This document shows positions 53,274 through 64,000 of a DNA stretch of 64,000 nt, in pieces; positions within the stretch are counted from its first letter, which is position 1; every line of letters starts with the position of its first letter. The position numbers and the translations under genes are program-made. The notes under the pieces are model-generated. The model had not been told where the DNA came from and ran no database searches. It saw nothing but the letters and a program-made list of their open reading frames with translations. The stretch comes from Vanilla planifolia (lineage: Eukaryota; Streptophyta; Magnoliopsida; Asparagales; Orchidaceae): NCBI GenBank assembly GCA_023846275.1, contig CM043872.1, positions 24,413,670 through 24,477,669 on the forward strand, in the 5' to 3' direction.

Positions 53274-55135
53274 CTCACCTTTTGAGCAAATTTGTCAACT
53301 TCAATGTTGGAGTTCATTATGAGTTTCTTCGTGACTTTCACTCTCTTCATTTTTTATATTTTCATAGCATTTTTTACATCCTTCATACTTAAATGACATG
53401 TCATTCATTGCCTTTTAAATCTTTTTGAAATTTTTACCAATGCTGCCTTGTGTTTGTCAACACCTTTTAGGGAATGTTGCTTTAGGGTTCTTTCCCATTG
53501 TAGTTATCCCCCTACTTATCACTTTTTCAACAATGCCTTAAGCTACCTTTCTTATTTTTATGACCACCCCATTGTCATTCTATCTCAACCTACTTCTCCC
53601 TTATTGGTGCTACATCTACCCATCTCTTGCTCTTATCAAAATTGATTGAAGCTAATATTCTCTCGACACATCTTAAACCACTTCCTCCTTGTAACCAAAT
53701 CCTTAACTAACCTACATTTCTTGAGTGAAAACTTTTATTTGTGCTTATCATTTGTACATCCTTAACAAATCTCATATATTATCATAGAATTGTACTTATC
53801 TTTTCATTAATATCTAATTAAATACAATTATTTGTTATTATATTTGTATTGTGATTATTTTTTGCATATAGGACTATGCAATAAGCAAATTTTGTAAATT
53901 TGTTTTATTGAACAAAAAGGTTATTTATAGATACTCTATGCATGATTTCATCAATACATGGTTAGAACAAAAAGATATGAAAAGTTGTAAGAAAATTCTA
54001 GAATATTTATAATCTATTAAGTGTATATTAATCAAATTTAAATGATTAATTTGTATAAAAAAGAATGTCAATGAATAGTATAGATGTTAAGAATAAAAAC
54101 TGTCCACATATAGTTGTTGTTATAAGAGAGGCAGACATGATAAATTTATTTAGCTAAAAAATCTTTCAACTTAAAAGATTTGGTACTTAATATTTATTAT
54201 TTTATTTTCAAATATGCTAAGTAATCCCATATTGATTCTTGATGTGAAGTGTTAAAGTCAGTGATGGAAGCATAAAGTCATTGAGTAGCTTTGTTAATTA
54301 TTTAAGAAAGATTAGGTATATGATTTACAATATACTTGATAAATTTATACTTAATTTTGATATAATAATTAGGAGGTGGCATACTAGTTGTTGGTGAAAA
54401 GAGGATTCATACCTAATTATGACAACTTTGAGAAGAATGAGAGTGCTCAACGTAGTCATGAGACCTAAGAACCATAGAAAGGTTAAGAGTTGGGTTAGCT
54501 TTGTCTATGACTTCCCTTATAACTCTTGTTTGAGCACTCATATTGTCTAACATTGTCAAGTCCACATTAAGTCTCTCAAAATTGATATATCCACACTTCA
54601 AATTACTTAAAGGTTTGCTAGCTTGCTAGACATTTATGCGTAAATGGTTTTATAACCCCAGAGGACAATAGATGAGACAAGAGGATACCAATATTAGTAT
54701 ATTGGTTAGCCATTACATTGAGAAAGCTTATTATAAATACTTAGAAATAATTTTAGTGAATGGAATCATCATTGGTGAGTATTAAATTTTAATAATTTTT
54801 TTTCTTTTAGATTTAAGCAATCAAGGAGAAAAACATAAGAAAAAATAAAGAAGAGGATGAACAATATTGTTGTATTTGTTATTTGTATTTGAATTGTTAC
54901 TATAACTTTTTTAAAGAATTTTATGTTTCTTACTCTACATTATTGGTGTGAAGTGCTTAATTTCATTGACTAAATGCCTTTATGTTAATGTTCTCAATTA
55001 CTTGAAACTAAATATATGAGCATTGATGTAAACATTAGTAAATATCTGAGTTTTGATACATTTTAATCATCGTACCATTGAGTTTTTGTACTATGAAAAA
55101 TAACCCTAATTTGACTTGAAGTAAACTCTCTGATA

Positions 55136-55500
55136 GTGGTTCAAAACATTTTTGTTACTAAAGAAAATAGTTTAAATCACTACTAATGACACCTTGTAAC
55201 TTATAACAATAGTTTTAACTATTGTTATAGCTTATGGAGCTACAATAATGATTTTACTATTATGGATTCTACATCATAACAAATCCACAAGTTTATTATA
55301 TTGATTTAAACCTCTATCATGGCTTGGTTAGCCATTACATTGGTTAGAACTATTTTTATTGCTTGGTTTATAGAAATTCTTATAACATTTACATTAAATT
55401 TATGATGCAATATTATTGTTGCAATTTTATCAATGATTTGAACCATTGGGAATGGTTACCTAAGTAGTTGTAAAGATCAATAGAAAATGTTTTGTAGTGC
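55136..55500. mobile_element. Short CACTA-like MITE
   Basis: The right end reads AAAATGTTTTGTAGTG, whose reverse complement starts CACTACAAAACATTTT. The left end GTGGTTCAAAACATTTTT matches it after the first bases. Inside is the palindromic ACAATAGTTTTAACTATTGT, typical of CACTA subterminal repeats. The left terminus is eroded and no 3-bp target duplication was confirmed. Confidence 0.4.
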
Positions 55501-55634
55501 ATTCATAGTTATTTTAGATTTAAAAAGAAATAACATAACTTATTTTAGTGAGAGCTTTTGGAGAGTTTCGAAGTTAAAAAGAGAAAAAAAAACTTGGCAT
55601 CACACAATCAAAGGATAATTAACAAAAAATAAAA

Positions 55635-55662
55635 GGGGGAGGGGGAGGGGGAGGGGGAGGGG
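55635..55662 (+). repeat. (GGGGGA)n hexamer repeat, G-quadruplex candidate
   Basis: Four GGGGGA units followed by GGGG give five G-runs of four or five bases separated by single A residues. This meets the standard G-quadruplex pattern on the plus strand. It stands alone in AT-rich DNA. Confidence 0.9.
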
Positions 55663-56029
55663 ATAATAGGGCAAGGAACTTTTCACAAAAGAAAAAATTA
55701 CTTCTAAATACACAGAAGATTTGGAATGTTGATTTGAGAATCATTATGATGTCTTGGATTGGGCCTCAAGAGTATTTTATAACTAATAAAATGGATAACA
55801 CATCATGACTTCACTTGCATATAGGGAATTAGGATAACCATTCTGTTGTTTATGTATAAAGACTTAATAGTAGGGATTAATTTGTTTCTTTTGTTGATGT
55901 AGCATAGTTTATTATAATTGTTAGGTAGGTATTTAATTACTAATGACGTGACATAATTAAATATAACTATCAATTGAAACTTAATAATTTGAAGACGCAA
56001 GAGCTGGGTTTTTGAAGAGTGATCTCAAC

Positions 56030-56270
56030 ACATTGGCTTTGAAAGAACAACCTTGAAGAGAAAGCATAAAATGGCTGGTTTCAAATGTCTGGCCTTAAGA
56101 CTTTGACCTCAAGAGTTCAATCTCGATGGTATGACCTTGAGAGACTAGTCTCAAGGGTGTGCCTTGACAAGATTAGTCTTGAAGGTTTTGGCTTCAATAA
56201 GATGCTTTCAAGTATTTAGTCTTAATAGGTTGGTCTCAATGGTCTGATCTTAAGAGATAACTTTGAAGTA
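56030..56270. repeat. Degenerate minisatellite, ~14-15-bp half-units (~29-bp unit)
   Basis: Alternating words like TTAGTCTCAAGG and TCTGACCTTGAGAG recur about eight times with substitutions (ACTAGTCTCAAGG, ATTAGTCTTGAAGG, TTGGTCTCAATGG; TATGACCTTGAGAG, TGTGCCTTGACAAG, TCTGATCTTAAGAG). Period and copy number are by eye. Confidence 0.65.
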
Positions 56271-56921
56271 TTTAAATTCCTAATAAACATGTGACCATGC
56301 TTCGAACCAATGATAGAGATTTAATAAGCATGTCTGTTTTTATACTACATACAAAATACAATGTTTTTTAACTACTATTCAATCAATGACAACCAATAAC
56401 AAAAGTTATTATTCATTTATTATGTATTATATAATTCATAGTCCTAAGCAATAATAGATAAGTAGGTTATTGTTAAGAATTAAACATTTTTAAGATGAAT
56501 TTAATTTGTAGTCATCAAAATTTTTCTTAATTAGTTGTTAATTGATTAATAGGTATCGAATTATACTTGTTTTTAAGTTCAATGACTAACTCAATTAGAG
56601 GGTCAAACTCTTAGGATTCAATTTCTTAACATTTTGGGACATAATTTTATATAGTTAATTATATTCTCATCTTAGGTTATCATGTTAAGTTCAACCATTA
56701 CAATACAAAACTTTTTTTTTAATTTTTATATTCTATAAAATAATATATTTATCTTACTTATATCTCAAAAGCCAACAAAATTATCTTTATAAAAAATTGT
56801 GTTTCTAAAATCATATTCTAATTAAAATGTATCAAATATTATACTGTTTTAATTAAAGATTCCAAATTATTTATTATATTCTGATCACAAAACAATGACA
56901 GCTCATATGTCCCCTCAAAGG

Positions 56922-56926
56922 GTAGG
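56922..56926. repeat. Target-site duplication, left copy (GTAGG)
   Basis: GTAGG directly precedes the first base of the left LTR and is identical to 61810-61814 directly after the right LTR. Confidence 0.93.
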
Positions 56927-58077
56927 TGATGTAGGACTAGACAAAAATTGCTTAGTTAGAAAACTTTTTTTTATTATTTAAAATTTATGACTGATGCACA
57001 ACAAAGGAGCAAGGGCGTCACCCTAAGGGACACACACCTAGATACGATGAGGGTTGAACGCAAAAGACACCAACCAATGAATCCTAACTAAACTTAGGAT
57101 CGATAGCGGCTAAGAAGTCGCTAAATCGATTACGGCTACACACTTTCAAACACGCAGAAATAGGGAGTACTTAGATTGGTTAAGTACCAGTTGAAATTAA
57201 AATATAATTTATAGTAAAAGTTGCACTTCGCATAATGAAAATATATTGAAGACAAATTAATAATCTAGGAATGGAAATTACTCATAAAAAGGAAGACGAG
57301 GAAAAACAAAAACTTCACTTGAAGATGGTTGAGCGGTGAAGGAAGATGATAGACTGGAGTGGCGTCTCACCATTTGGACCTTGCGTCCCTCCTCCCAGTA
57401 TCAGAGCTTTGACGAGTCGGCACGCCAAAGACACTCAGAGCACTCACGAACTTAGAATGGAAGCAAAGAACACTCAAAGCTTGTATTAATTATTCCCCCT
57501 TACAACAGAAGAGGACTCCCCCTTATATAGGAATCCATAAGGGTACAAAAGACATTTGACTCATAACATGAGAATACTAAAGGACACATGGGTAAACCAA
57601 AAATCACCTAAAAATAATGAAAATTAAGTTCATTCATGGGAATACAAAAAGACTCCTAATTTCGATTGGCTAGAGGCGCGGCGACTGCGGCGGCGGCGGC
57701 GGCGGTGCGGGTCGGCGCGGGTCGGCGCAGGTCGGTGCGGGTCGGCGCAGGTCGCAGGACGCGGGTCATCCGGGGGTAGCTTGGGTCGGCGCCTGGCTGG
57801 ACTCAGGCACAGCGGTTCGGGCAAACCTGGATCTGGTTCGGGCACGAGCGATTCGAAACAGCGGCGGGCGGTTACTGTGACGGCAGAGGTTGCGGCGGAG
57901 GCGGCGGCCGGCGGCAGGAATAGTGATTTTGGCCTTGTTTTTGCTCCCGGGAAGCCATTCGGACTCCGATTTCGAATCCGAAAGTTGTGTTGGCTTCCTA
58001 AAGATGATAATAGGTTTTTAGTGCAAGACCTGGTCCGTGGACGTCGAAAATACTTCTCGAACATGATGTCCTCATCA
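56927..58077 (-). repeat. 3' LTR of gypsy element (1151 bp)
   Basis: It matches the 60611-61809 LTR along its length. Differences include an extra stretch near 57281-57325 and the lack of about 70-90 bp found near 61285-61400 of the other copy. A TATA-like CTATATAAGG lies at 57521-57530 (minus strand). A GC-rich block (57670-57960) interrupts the otherwise AT-rich LTR. Confidence 0.95.
57670..57780. repeat. (GGC)n and GCGGGTCGGC-type tandem repeats in the 3' LTR
   Basis: A run of six or seven GGC triplets is followed by about five tandem copies of a 10-bp unit (GCGGGTCGGC, GCAGGTCGGT and similar). The 5' LTR has only about three copies near 61452-61490 and a shorter triplet run, so copy number changed after insertion or during reverse transcription. 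Confidence 0.8.
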
Positions 58078-60502
58078 CTTTCTTAAGATGATCCAAATGG
58101 GTTTCTATATTTTTACTAAAAATCAATATATCATCAAAATATACCACTGCAAATTGTCCTAAGAAAGGCCTAAGAATCTGAGTCATAATTCTCATAAAAG
58201 TGCTAGGTGCATTGGTAAGGCCAAAAGGCATCACTAGCCATTCGTAAAGTCCATCTTTAATTTTGAATGCCGTTTTCCATTCATCCCCAGGGTGAATCCT
58301 AATCTGGTGATATCCACTTTTTAAATCAATATTTGAGAAAATTTTTGCCCCATTCATTTGATTTAAGAGGTCATCAAGTCTAGGGATGAGAAACCTATAT
58401 TTTATAGTAATTTTGTTAATAGCCCTGTTATCGATACACATTCTCCATGTACCGTCTTTTTTAGGGGTTAATAATGCTGGGACGGCGCAAGGGCTTAGAC
58501 TTTCTTGAATAAATCCCTTCTCCATTAAATCCTTAACTTGTCGACTTAACTCTTCGTGTTCAGTAGGACTCATTCTATAGTGAGGCAAGTTCGGTAAGCT
58601 AGTTCCAGGGACAAGATCAATACAATGTTGTATATCTCTAAGTGGGGGCAAACTGTTTGGTTCTTCTAAGAATATATCACTAAATTAATTTATGGTAGAT
58701 TCGATCTCAGGTGGGATGACTATGTCAGGGATCTCAGTTTGTACTTTTTTAACTGCTAATGCCCATATTACTAATCCATCAGTGAATTCACGCATGGCTT
58801 CTCCTTTAGATATGATATGAATTTTTTTATTCTTAATTTGATTTGTCTTCTTAATAGGTTGAACTTTATCCTTGGGAGGGGATGGGTATAGTTTAATCTT
58901 TTGTCCATTATGCGTAAAGATGCATGTATTGGATTTCCCTGTTAATAAAGCATCGTGGTCATAAAGCCATGGTCTCCCTAATATGATGCTTCCTACTTGC
59001 ATTGGGACTATGTCACAAACTATATCTTCTGAATATTGTCCAAATGCTAAAGGAACTACACATTGTACTTTAACTGGAATAGATGTCTCGTTAATCCATG
59101 AGACAGTGTAAGGGTGGGGATGTGGGGTCATAATTAGGCCAAGTTTGGTCACTGAATCTATAGAAATGGCATTAATACTGCTCCCACTATCGATTACTAC
59201 TTTGCAAACCTTTTCTCCTATTTTAATGAAAGTATGAAAGATTGCAGTTCTTCTCCAGTCTTCACTAATTTTTGGTTGAGTAAGGGTGCATCTGACTACG
59301 ACTAGAGTTTCTTCCCCTTGGTTGTCTTCTTCATCTTCATAATATTCATTAGCAAGATCACTATCTGGGTTGTATTTTGTTATCTCCTCGGTGTCTATTT
59401 CAGGTTCCTCACTTTCACCTTCTCCTAAGTAGTTTATCCTGGTGGGACATTGGGCTGCTACATGTCCTTTTCCATTACATTTATAGCAAGTTATTTCTTT
59501 AGGTCTTGTGGTGGTTGGATTGGGTTTTATGGCGGTAGTAGGCTGGGTACGGCTAGTAGATGATCCATTATTAGAGTATTTAGGTATAGGTTTGGGTTCA
59601 AACTTCTTTGTAGGATAGGTCTTTTGTAAGCGCTTTATTTCGCTAGTTATTCTATAGGCTTCGGGTAGGAATTCTACGCCACGAATTAAAAGTTCTCTTT
59701 GTAGGTCTTCCCTAAGTCCAGCACGAAATCGGGAGAGAGTCATAGATGGGTCTTCATCTATTCCACATCTGAGATGATATTCATCGAATTTGGCAATATA
59801 TTCATTTATTGATTTTCCTCCTTGTGTGTGACGTTGCCATTGGTCCAATAATTGATTTTTATAAATTCTTGGAACATATTTCTACCTAAGGGCTCTTTTA
59901 AGTTCATTCCAAGTTTCAATTGGCGGCGAGTTTCTTTGAAAATTATCATTATCTATAGCTTCCATATAGAGTCGTGCTTGCTTAGATAATTTCATTTTAG
60001 CAAATAATGCCTTTCTATCTTCAGTAAGTCTAAACCATTGAAAATATTTGTCTATATTGGCTTCCCATTCTAAATATTTTTTAGGGTTAAGGGAACCTTC
60101 AAAACTAGGGATTTCGAATTTGATTGATCTGAGTAATTGGTCATTGTCATTTTCGGTCCGGTTTCTGTGTCTATGTGAGGGCATTGTTGATTGATAGTCG
60201 CTTCCTTCTTCTATTATCTCTGGTTCCATTCTTTGTTGTTGTGTCGGTGTGACTCTAAGTCTAGGGGGTTGTAGTATTTCTTCTTCAGTAATTTCTGGTT
60301 CCACTTGATTTCGTTCTAATCGATTGAGTCTTGCATTTGTTTGAGTTGATAGATCCTGTATAGCTAATTGCATTTGTCGCATCTGTTCCATGAGTTGTTC
60401 AAATTGATTATCCATTGTATATTCCCTACCAGATCTAGTTCGCATAAACGTTTTCATAAAGTGTGTGTGTGTGCAGCTCACAAAGTAACCGAATAGTCGC
60501 AC
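57998..60502 (-). pseudogene. Gypsy gag-protease-reverse transcriptase frame, with stops and truncation
   Basis: One frame on the minus strand covers all domains, broken by TAG at 59882-59884 (after ELKRALR) and TAA at 58685-58687 (after EIESTIN). Gag probably starts at one of the ATGs giving MKTFMRTRSG or MDNQFEQLMEQM (60415). It has the retrotransposon Gag fold region (EWEANIDKYF through FRAGLREDLQREL) and a CX2CX4HX4C knuckle (CYKCNGKGHVAAQC). The protease has the active-site VIDSGSS and a later IILGRPWL. RT keeps [42 protein letters not shown] and the catalytic YFDDILIFS, then runs from HLDHLKK into LTR-encoded residues and a stop at 57998. RNase H and integrase are missing. Confidence 0.95.
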
Positions 60503-60594
60503 AAGGTTTCTCCCCAGTTAGTGGTGCGTAGACAAAGCTCCGCTTTAGCCAGACCACCTCTTAGACAGGAGTTACCTAAGATTGACTAAAACCT

Positions 60595-60606
60595 GCTCTG
60601 ATACCA
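60595..60606 (-). other. Primer-binding site (tRNA-Met initiator)
   Basis: On the minus strand TGGTATCAGAGC, complementary to the 3' end of plant initiator tRNA-Met, begins 4 bases inside the 5' LTR. This sets the direction of the element. Confidence 0.93.
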
Positions 60607-60610
60607 AATG

Positions 60611-61809
60611 TGATGTAGGACTAGACGAAAATTGCTTAGTTAGAAAACTTTTTTTTATTATTTAAAATTTATGATTGATGCACAACAAAGGAGCAAGGGC
60701 GTCACCCTAAGGGACACACCTAGATACGATGAGGGTTGAACGCAAAAGGCACCAACCAATGAATCCTAACTAAACTTAGGATCGATAGCGGTTAAGAAGT
60801 CACTAAATCGACTACGACTACACACTTTCAAACACGCAGAAATGGGGAATACTTAGATTGGTTAAGTACCAGTTGAACTTAAAATATAATTTATAGTAAA
60901 AGTTGCACTTCACAGAATGAAAATATATTGAAGACAAATTAATAATCTAGGAATGAAAAATACGAATGAAGATGGTTGAGCGGTGATGGAAGATGATAGA
61001 CTAGAGTGGCGTCTCACCACTTGGACCTCGCGTCCCTCCTCCCAGTATCAGAGCTTTGATGAGTCGGAACGCCAAAGACACTCAGAGCACTCACGAACTC
61101 AGAATGGAAGCAATGAACACTCAAAGCTTGCATTAACTTTTTCTCTAAAAGAAATATCTCTCTACAACAGAAGAGGACTTCCCCATATATAGGAATCCAC
61201 AAGGGTACAAAAGACATTTTGACTCATAACATGGGAATACTAAAGGACACATGGATAAACTAAAAGTCACCTAAAATTACAAACAGACTCCTAAAAATCT
61301 GAGAAAAATAATGAAAATTAAGTTCATTCATTTATCTAAACACTGTTTTACGGATTTCGAAAGTGACTTCTAGAACTCCGAAAAAAAAATGCAAAACAAA
61401 ACCCTAATTTCAGGTGGCTGGCTGCGCGGAGAGCGGCGGCGGGTCCGGCTGGTCGGCGCGGGTCGGTGCGGGTCGGTGCAGGTCACAGGACGCGGGTCAT
61501 CCGGGGGTAGCTTGGGTCGGCGCCTAGCTGGACTCAGGCTCAGCGGTTCGGGCTAACCCTGAGCCGGTTCGGGCTCGAGCGGTTCGAAATGGCGGCGGGC
61601 GGTTCACTGTGACGGCAGAGGTTGCGGCGGATGCGGCGGCCGACGGCAGAGATAGTGATTTTGGCCTTGTTTTTGCTCCCGGGAAGCCATTCGGACTCCG
61701 ATTTCGAATCCGAAAGTTGTGTTGGCTTCCTAAAGATAATAATAGGTTTTTAGTGCAAGACCTGGTCCATGGACGTCGAAAATCCTTCTCGAACATGATG
61801 TCCTCATCA
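60611..61809 (-). repeat. 5' LTR of gypsy element (1199 bp)
   Basis: Partner of 56927-58077. It holds the element promoter; a TATA-like CTATATATGGGG lies at 61181-61192 on the minus strand. The GC-rich block at 61420-61690 has fewer GCGGGTCGGC-type repeats than the other LTR. Confidence 0.95.
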
Positions 61810-61814
61810 GTAGG
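61810..61814. repeat. Target-site duplication, right copy (GTAGG)
   Basis: Identical to 56922-56926. A 5-bp duplication is what Ty3/gypsy integrases leave, so both LTRs belong to one insertion. Confidence 0.93.
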
Positions 61815-63240
61815 ACATAACTACAAGTTTAGTAATAAATGCATTTTGAAAAAATCTCTAAGTCGGGCGGCAAAGAACATCTTGATAACACTAAGCCTGT
61901 TGTGTACAAATCAGAAGTGGATGCTCGAATTGTTAACGTAACATTGATATCTTGGTATTGATTTAGCATTTATTGGACACAAATTTTGGATTAAGAGTTT
62001 TATTTTCTTTTAAATTTTTATTAAAAATTGTTTGTTGTGAACAAAAGATGGACTTTAAACAATTTGCAACACAGTTCAACGCTTTCCCAAATAAAATTGG
62101 AACAAACCATAACACATGTAACCAAATATATGAAATTGTGTTTTAGCATTAGCTGGAGTCTTATAACTCACAACAATTCAATCAATTACACATTTAGATA
62201 TGATAAATATAAACATCAAGCTACACATGGAGTCGACGATTCATAGGCTAAAAAATCTCTTGAAGATGATCAAGTAAATCATAAACAAAGTCTTTTAAAA
62301 AGGTATTCATTTTGTAAATAGTAATTTTTCGTGATTTATATTTAATCATTTAAGATTTTGTTATATTTGATCAAAATTGAGAAAATCACAATATTATTTT
62401 GAAAGTTCATCAAAATATATGAATCAAAAAGAAAAAGGATTTATCTTTTAGTTGTATTTTTAAAACTATGTAAAAACTCAACGTATTTTAACTTTCTATG
62501 AAATTATTATTTTTTAATTAATGAACCAAAGTCTCTAAGATAAGAAGAAATAACAAATTATTTAAGAATTAGATAATATTATTTTTCTTATGGAATAATC
62601 ATTTTTCATTAAAAAAATATGACTTCTTTCATCCTGGATGAGAACTCTCATCTAAACTCTGGAAGGATCATAAGACATCCTAAAATTAACTAAAAGTTTT
62701 GATATCATTGTGTTATATTAAATCATTTTTAAAAACTTTAGTAGCAGCTATGTTCATTCAAATTTATCATCATCTTAAGTGATAATATAGTAGTGAAATA
62801 ATCCTTAATAAACTATCCAAAAGATGGATTTAATTCTTAAAATCTTTCACATCATGTAGATATTAAAATTTTAACTCTTAAATAATAGTCTTAATTTTTT
62901 TTAATAACCATAAATTCTTTTTGAAACTGTATGAATCCTACATGGTTCATAAGATTGATTACAAAAAGAAAACCTTCTTAAAATAAGTAAACTTTCAATG
63001 TTCTTCTAAGGCCAAAAATTTCTTAGATAATATATTCTTTTAGAATCTCACAATAAATAAAATATCATCTAAATATGCTTACAAATTCAAAAAAAAAAAT
63101 GTTATTAACGCGTGCTTGATCTCATAAAAATGATATTTATTTTTAATTTAAAGGACGTTGCTAATCATTCCTAGAATTTTCTTAATCTTAAAAAATATGA
63201 TATAATATTTACACGCATTCCTCGATTTGTATTTTATTAT
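61815..63240. other. AT-rich intergenic DNA right of the gypsy element
   Basis: No gene, domain or terminal repeat is supported; frames are short and low-complexity. Confidence 0.5.
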
Positions 63241-63900
63241 TATTATTTTTTTTGCTATAGACACAAGACGGGGAGTAAGAAGATTTAAAAATATTTGCTG
63301 TCGGCTGATTTGTCCACATTGTATTGGTTGCAGCAGATTCTTGGCCGATGTGGACTTTACTTCCTTTTAAGTGGATCTACGCATGACTCTGACATTAATT
63401 ATTTAGCATAAATTTGTCACATTGGAAGCATTATGCGATGGATGTTGGCTATACGTTGAGTCGTTTGCTTCCTGGGCTTATGCCGAGAAGCATCTCTCCT
63501 CTAAACTCCAACGTAGATGGAGATGCTTAAAAAATAAACCATGTAGAAATTACTCTTTTGTATACATACGAAACATTAACATGTGCCAGTTGAACTTCTT
63601 CGTGAATCTGCAAGCAAAGAAAGCCTTCAAGATCTGTAGCGGTCCCTTCGTCTTACCTCTGCAGCGGCTGCAAGATTTGGGGATTCTGTACTCTTTCTGG
63701 TGTCTTGGAGTCATGGCAAGCTACAGGATAACAAGCCCGGAGACAAACGAGGGACATCATGCCTATCTCTGCAATGCATGTGATCTGTTCCTGCATTCCC
63801 ACCGCAGAGAAAGTTGTAGTGGGGTAAACAGAAGCTATAGGAAACAGGCCAATGTCTGATGGCACACAATTGTCAAAGAAAAGTTATCTTTCCTTTAACT
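63241..63900. other. GC-balanced, possibly genic patch at the right edge
   Basis: Composition changes to near normal. The plus strand has a 145-codon frame (63422-63859) and the minus strand a 70-codon frame that ends next to a good donor (GCAGAG followed by GTAAGA, near 63655). Neither resembles a family I know. GTCCACAT and ATGTGGAC form an inverted pair at about 63312-63358. It could be the flank or a UTR exon of a gene beyond the window; strand is undecided. Confidence 0.3.
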
Positions 63901-64000
63901 TGAACAAAACAAGTAGGCTGAGAATACAGATGAGAGGAAGCTCGTAAAAAGAAGTGATGGGTTTATAACTATCTTTTTAGTTAAAACGTGACATAACATT

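Larger units (their letters stand above)
47861..55130. other. AT-rich intergenic DNA, no supported gene
   Basis: Only low-complexity frames occur. Features noted inside are a cluster of ATATGTC/GACATA words (48.55-49.23 kb), the non-coding LTR-like stretches 51.45-51.70 and 51.96-53.27 kb, and a less AT-biased patch at 53.2-53.7 kb that encodes nothing I recognise. Confidence 0.5.
55501..56926. other. AT-rich intergenic DNA left of the gypsy element
   Basis: It contains the G-rich hexamer repeat and a minisatellite, listed separately; no gene is supported. Confidence 0.5.
56927..61809 (-). mobile_element. Ty3/gypsy LTR retrotransposon, internally deleted
   Basis: Two LTRs (1151 and 1199 bp) in the same orientation flank a 2.5-kb interior on the minus strand. 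Both begin TGATGAGGACATCATG and end CCTACATCA in element orientation. A tRNA-Met primer site follows the 5' LTR. The interior encodes Gag, a zinc knuckle, an aspartic protease and an RT that stops at the 3' LTR. RNase H, integrase and any clear polypurine tract are absent. The LTRs differ by many substitutions and several indels, so the insertion is not recent. The clade within Ty3/gypsy is not assignable without integrase. Confidence 0.97.

Noticed and set aside
57781..58086. 101-codon plus-strand frame with GC-rich codons in the gypsy LTR.
   Set aside because: It lies wholly inside the LTR and recurs in part in the other LTR; the GC-rich tandem repeats keep both strands open.

Overview
The window is nuclear DNA from a flowering plant. 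It is strongly AT-rich overall. It holds split genes with plant-type GT-AG introns, a plastid-targeted folate gene, a CIA2/CIL-type nuclear gene and plant-type LINE and Ty3/gypsy elements. The species cannot be named from the sequence. No prokaryotic operon, CRISPR array, tRNA or rRNA gene was found, and I see no previously undescribed biological system.

Layout. (1) 1-4380, minus strand: a GC-rich, decayed L1-like LINE with ORF1 (DUF4283 plus CCHC knuckle) and ORF2 (endonuclease plus reverse transcriptase), cut by the left window edge. (2) 4381-18440: AT-rich DNA without a recognisable gene, holding a large imperfect inverted repeat at 13.84-15.38 kb and a possible coding relic near 12.6-12.9 kb. 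(3) 18441-32203, minus strand: a complete aminodeoxychorismate synthase gene (plastid, p-aminobenzoate branch of folate synthesis). I could assemble it as 13 exons in one frame, 885 codons, with a TATA box about 60 bp upstream of the start. Introns 1, 3, 8 and 11 are swollen by AT-rich repeats, including a MITE. (4) 32.64-33.66 kb, plus strand: a very decayed Ty3/gypsy integrase end followed by an LTR-like start, close behind the ADCS promoter. (5) 33.7-44.6 kb: AT-rich repeat debris. (6) 44.6-46.5 kb, minus strand: a CIA2/CIL-type CCT-domain gene whose CCT core is shortened and whose last exon I could not find. (7) 46.6-56.9 kb: AT-rich DNA with CACTA-like and LTR-like scraps, a G-rich hexamer repeat and a minisatellite. 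(8) 56927-61809, minus strand: a Ty3/gypsy element with both LTRs, a perfect GTAGG target duplication, a tRNA-Met primer site and a gag-protease-RT frame that runs straight into the 3' LTR, so RNase H and integrase are gone. (9) 61.8-64 kb: AT-rich DNA, then a more GC-balanced, gene-like patch at the right edge.

The two genuine host genes are both nuclear genes tied to plastid function: one encodes a plastid enzyme, the other a probable nuclear regulator of plastid import and ribosome genes. There is no sign that they are co-regulated. They are separate transcription units about 12 kb apart on the same strand.
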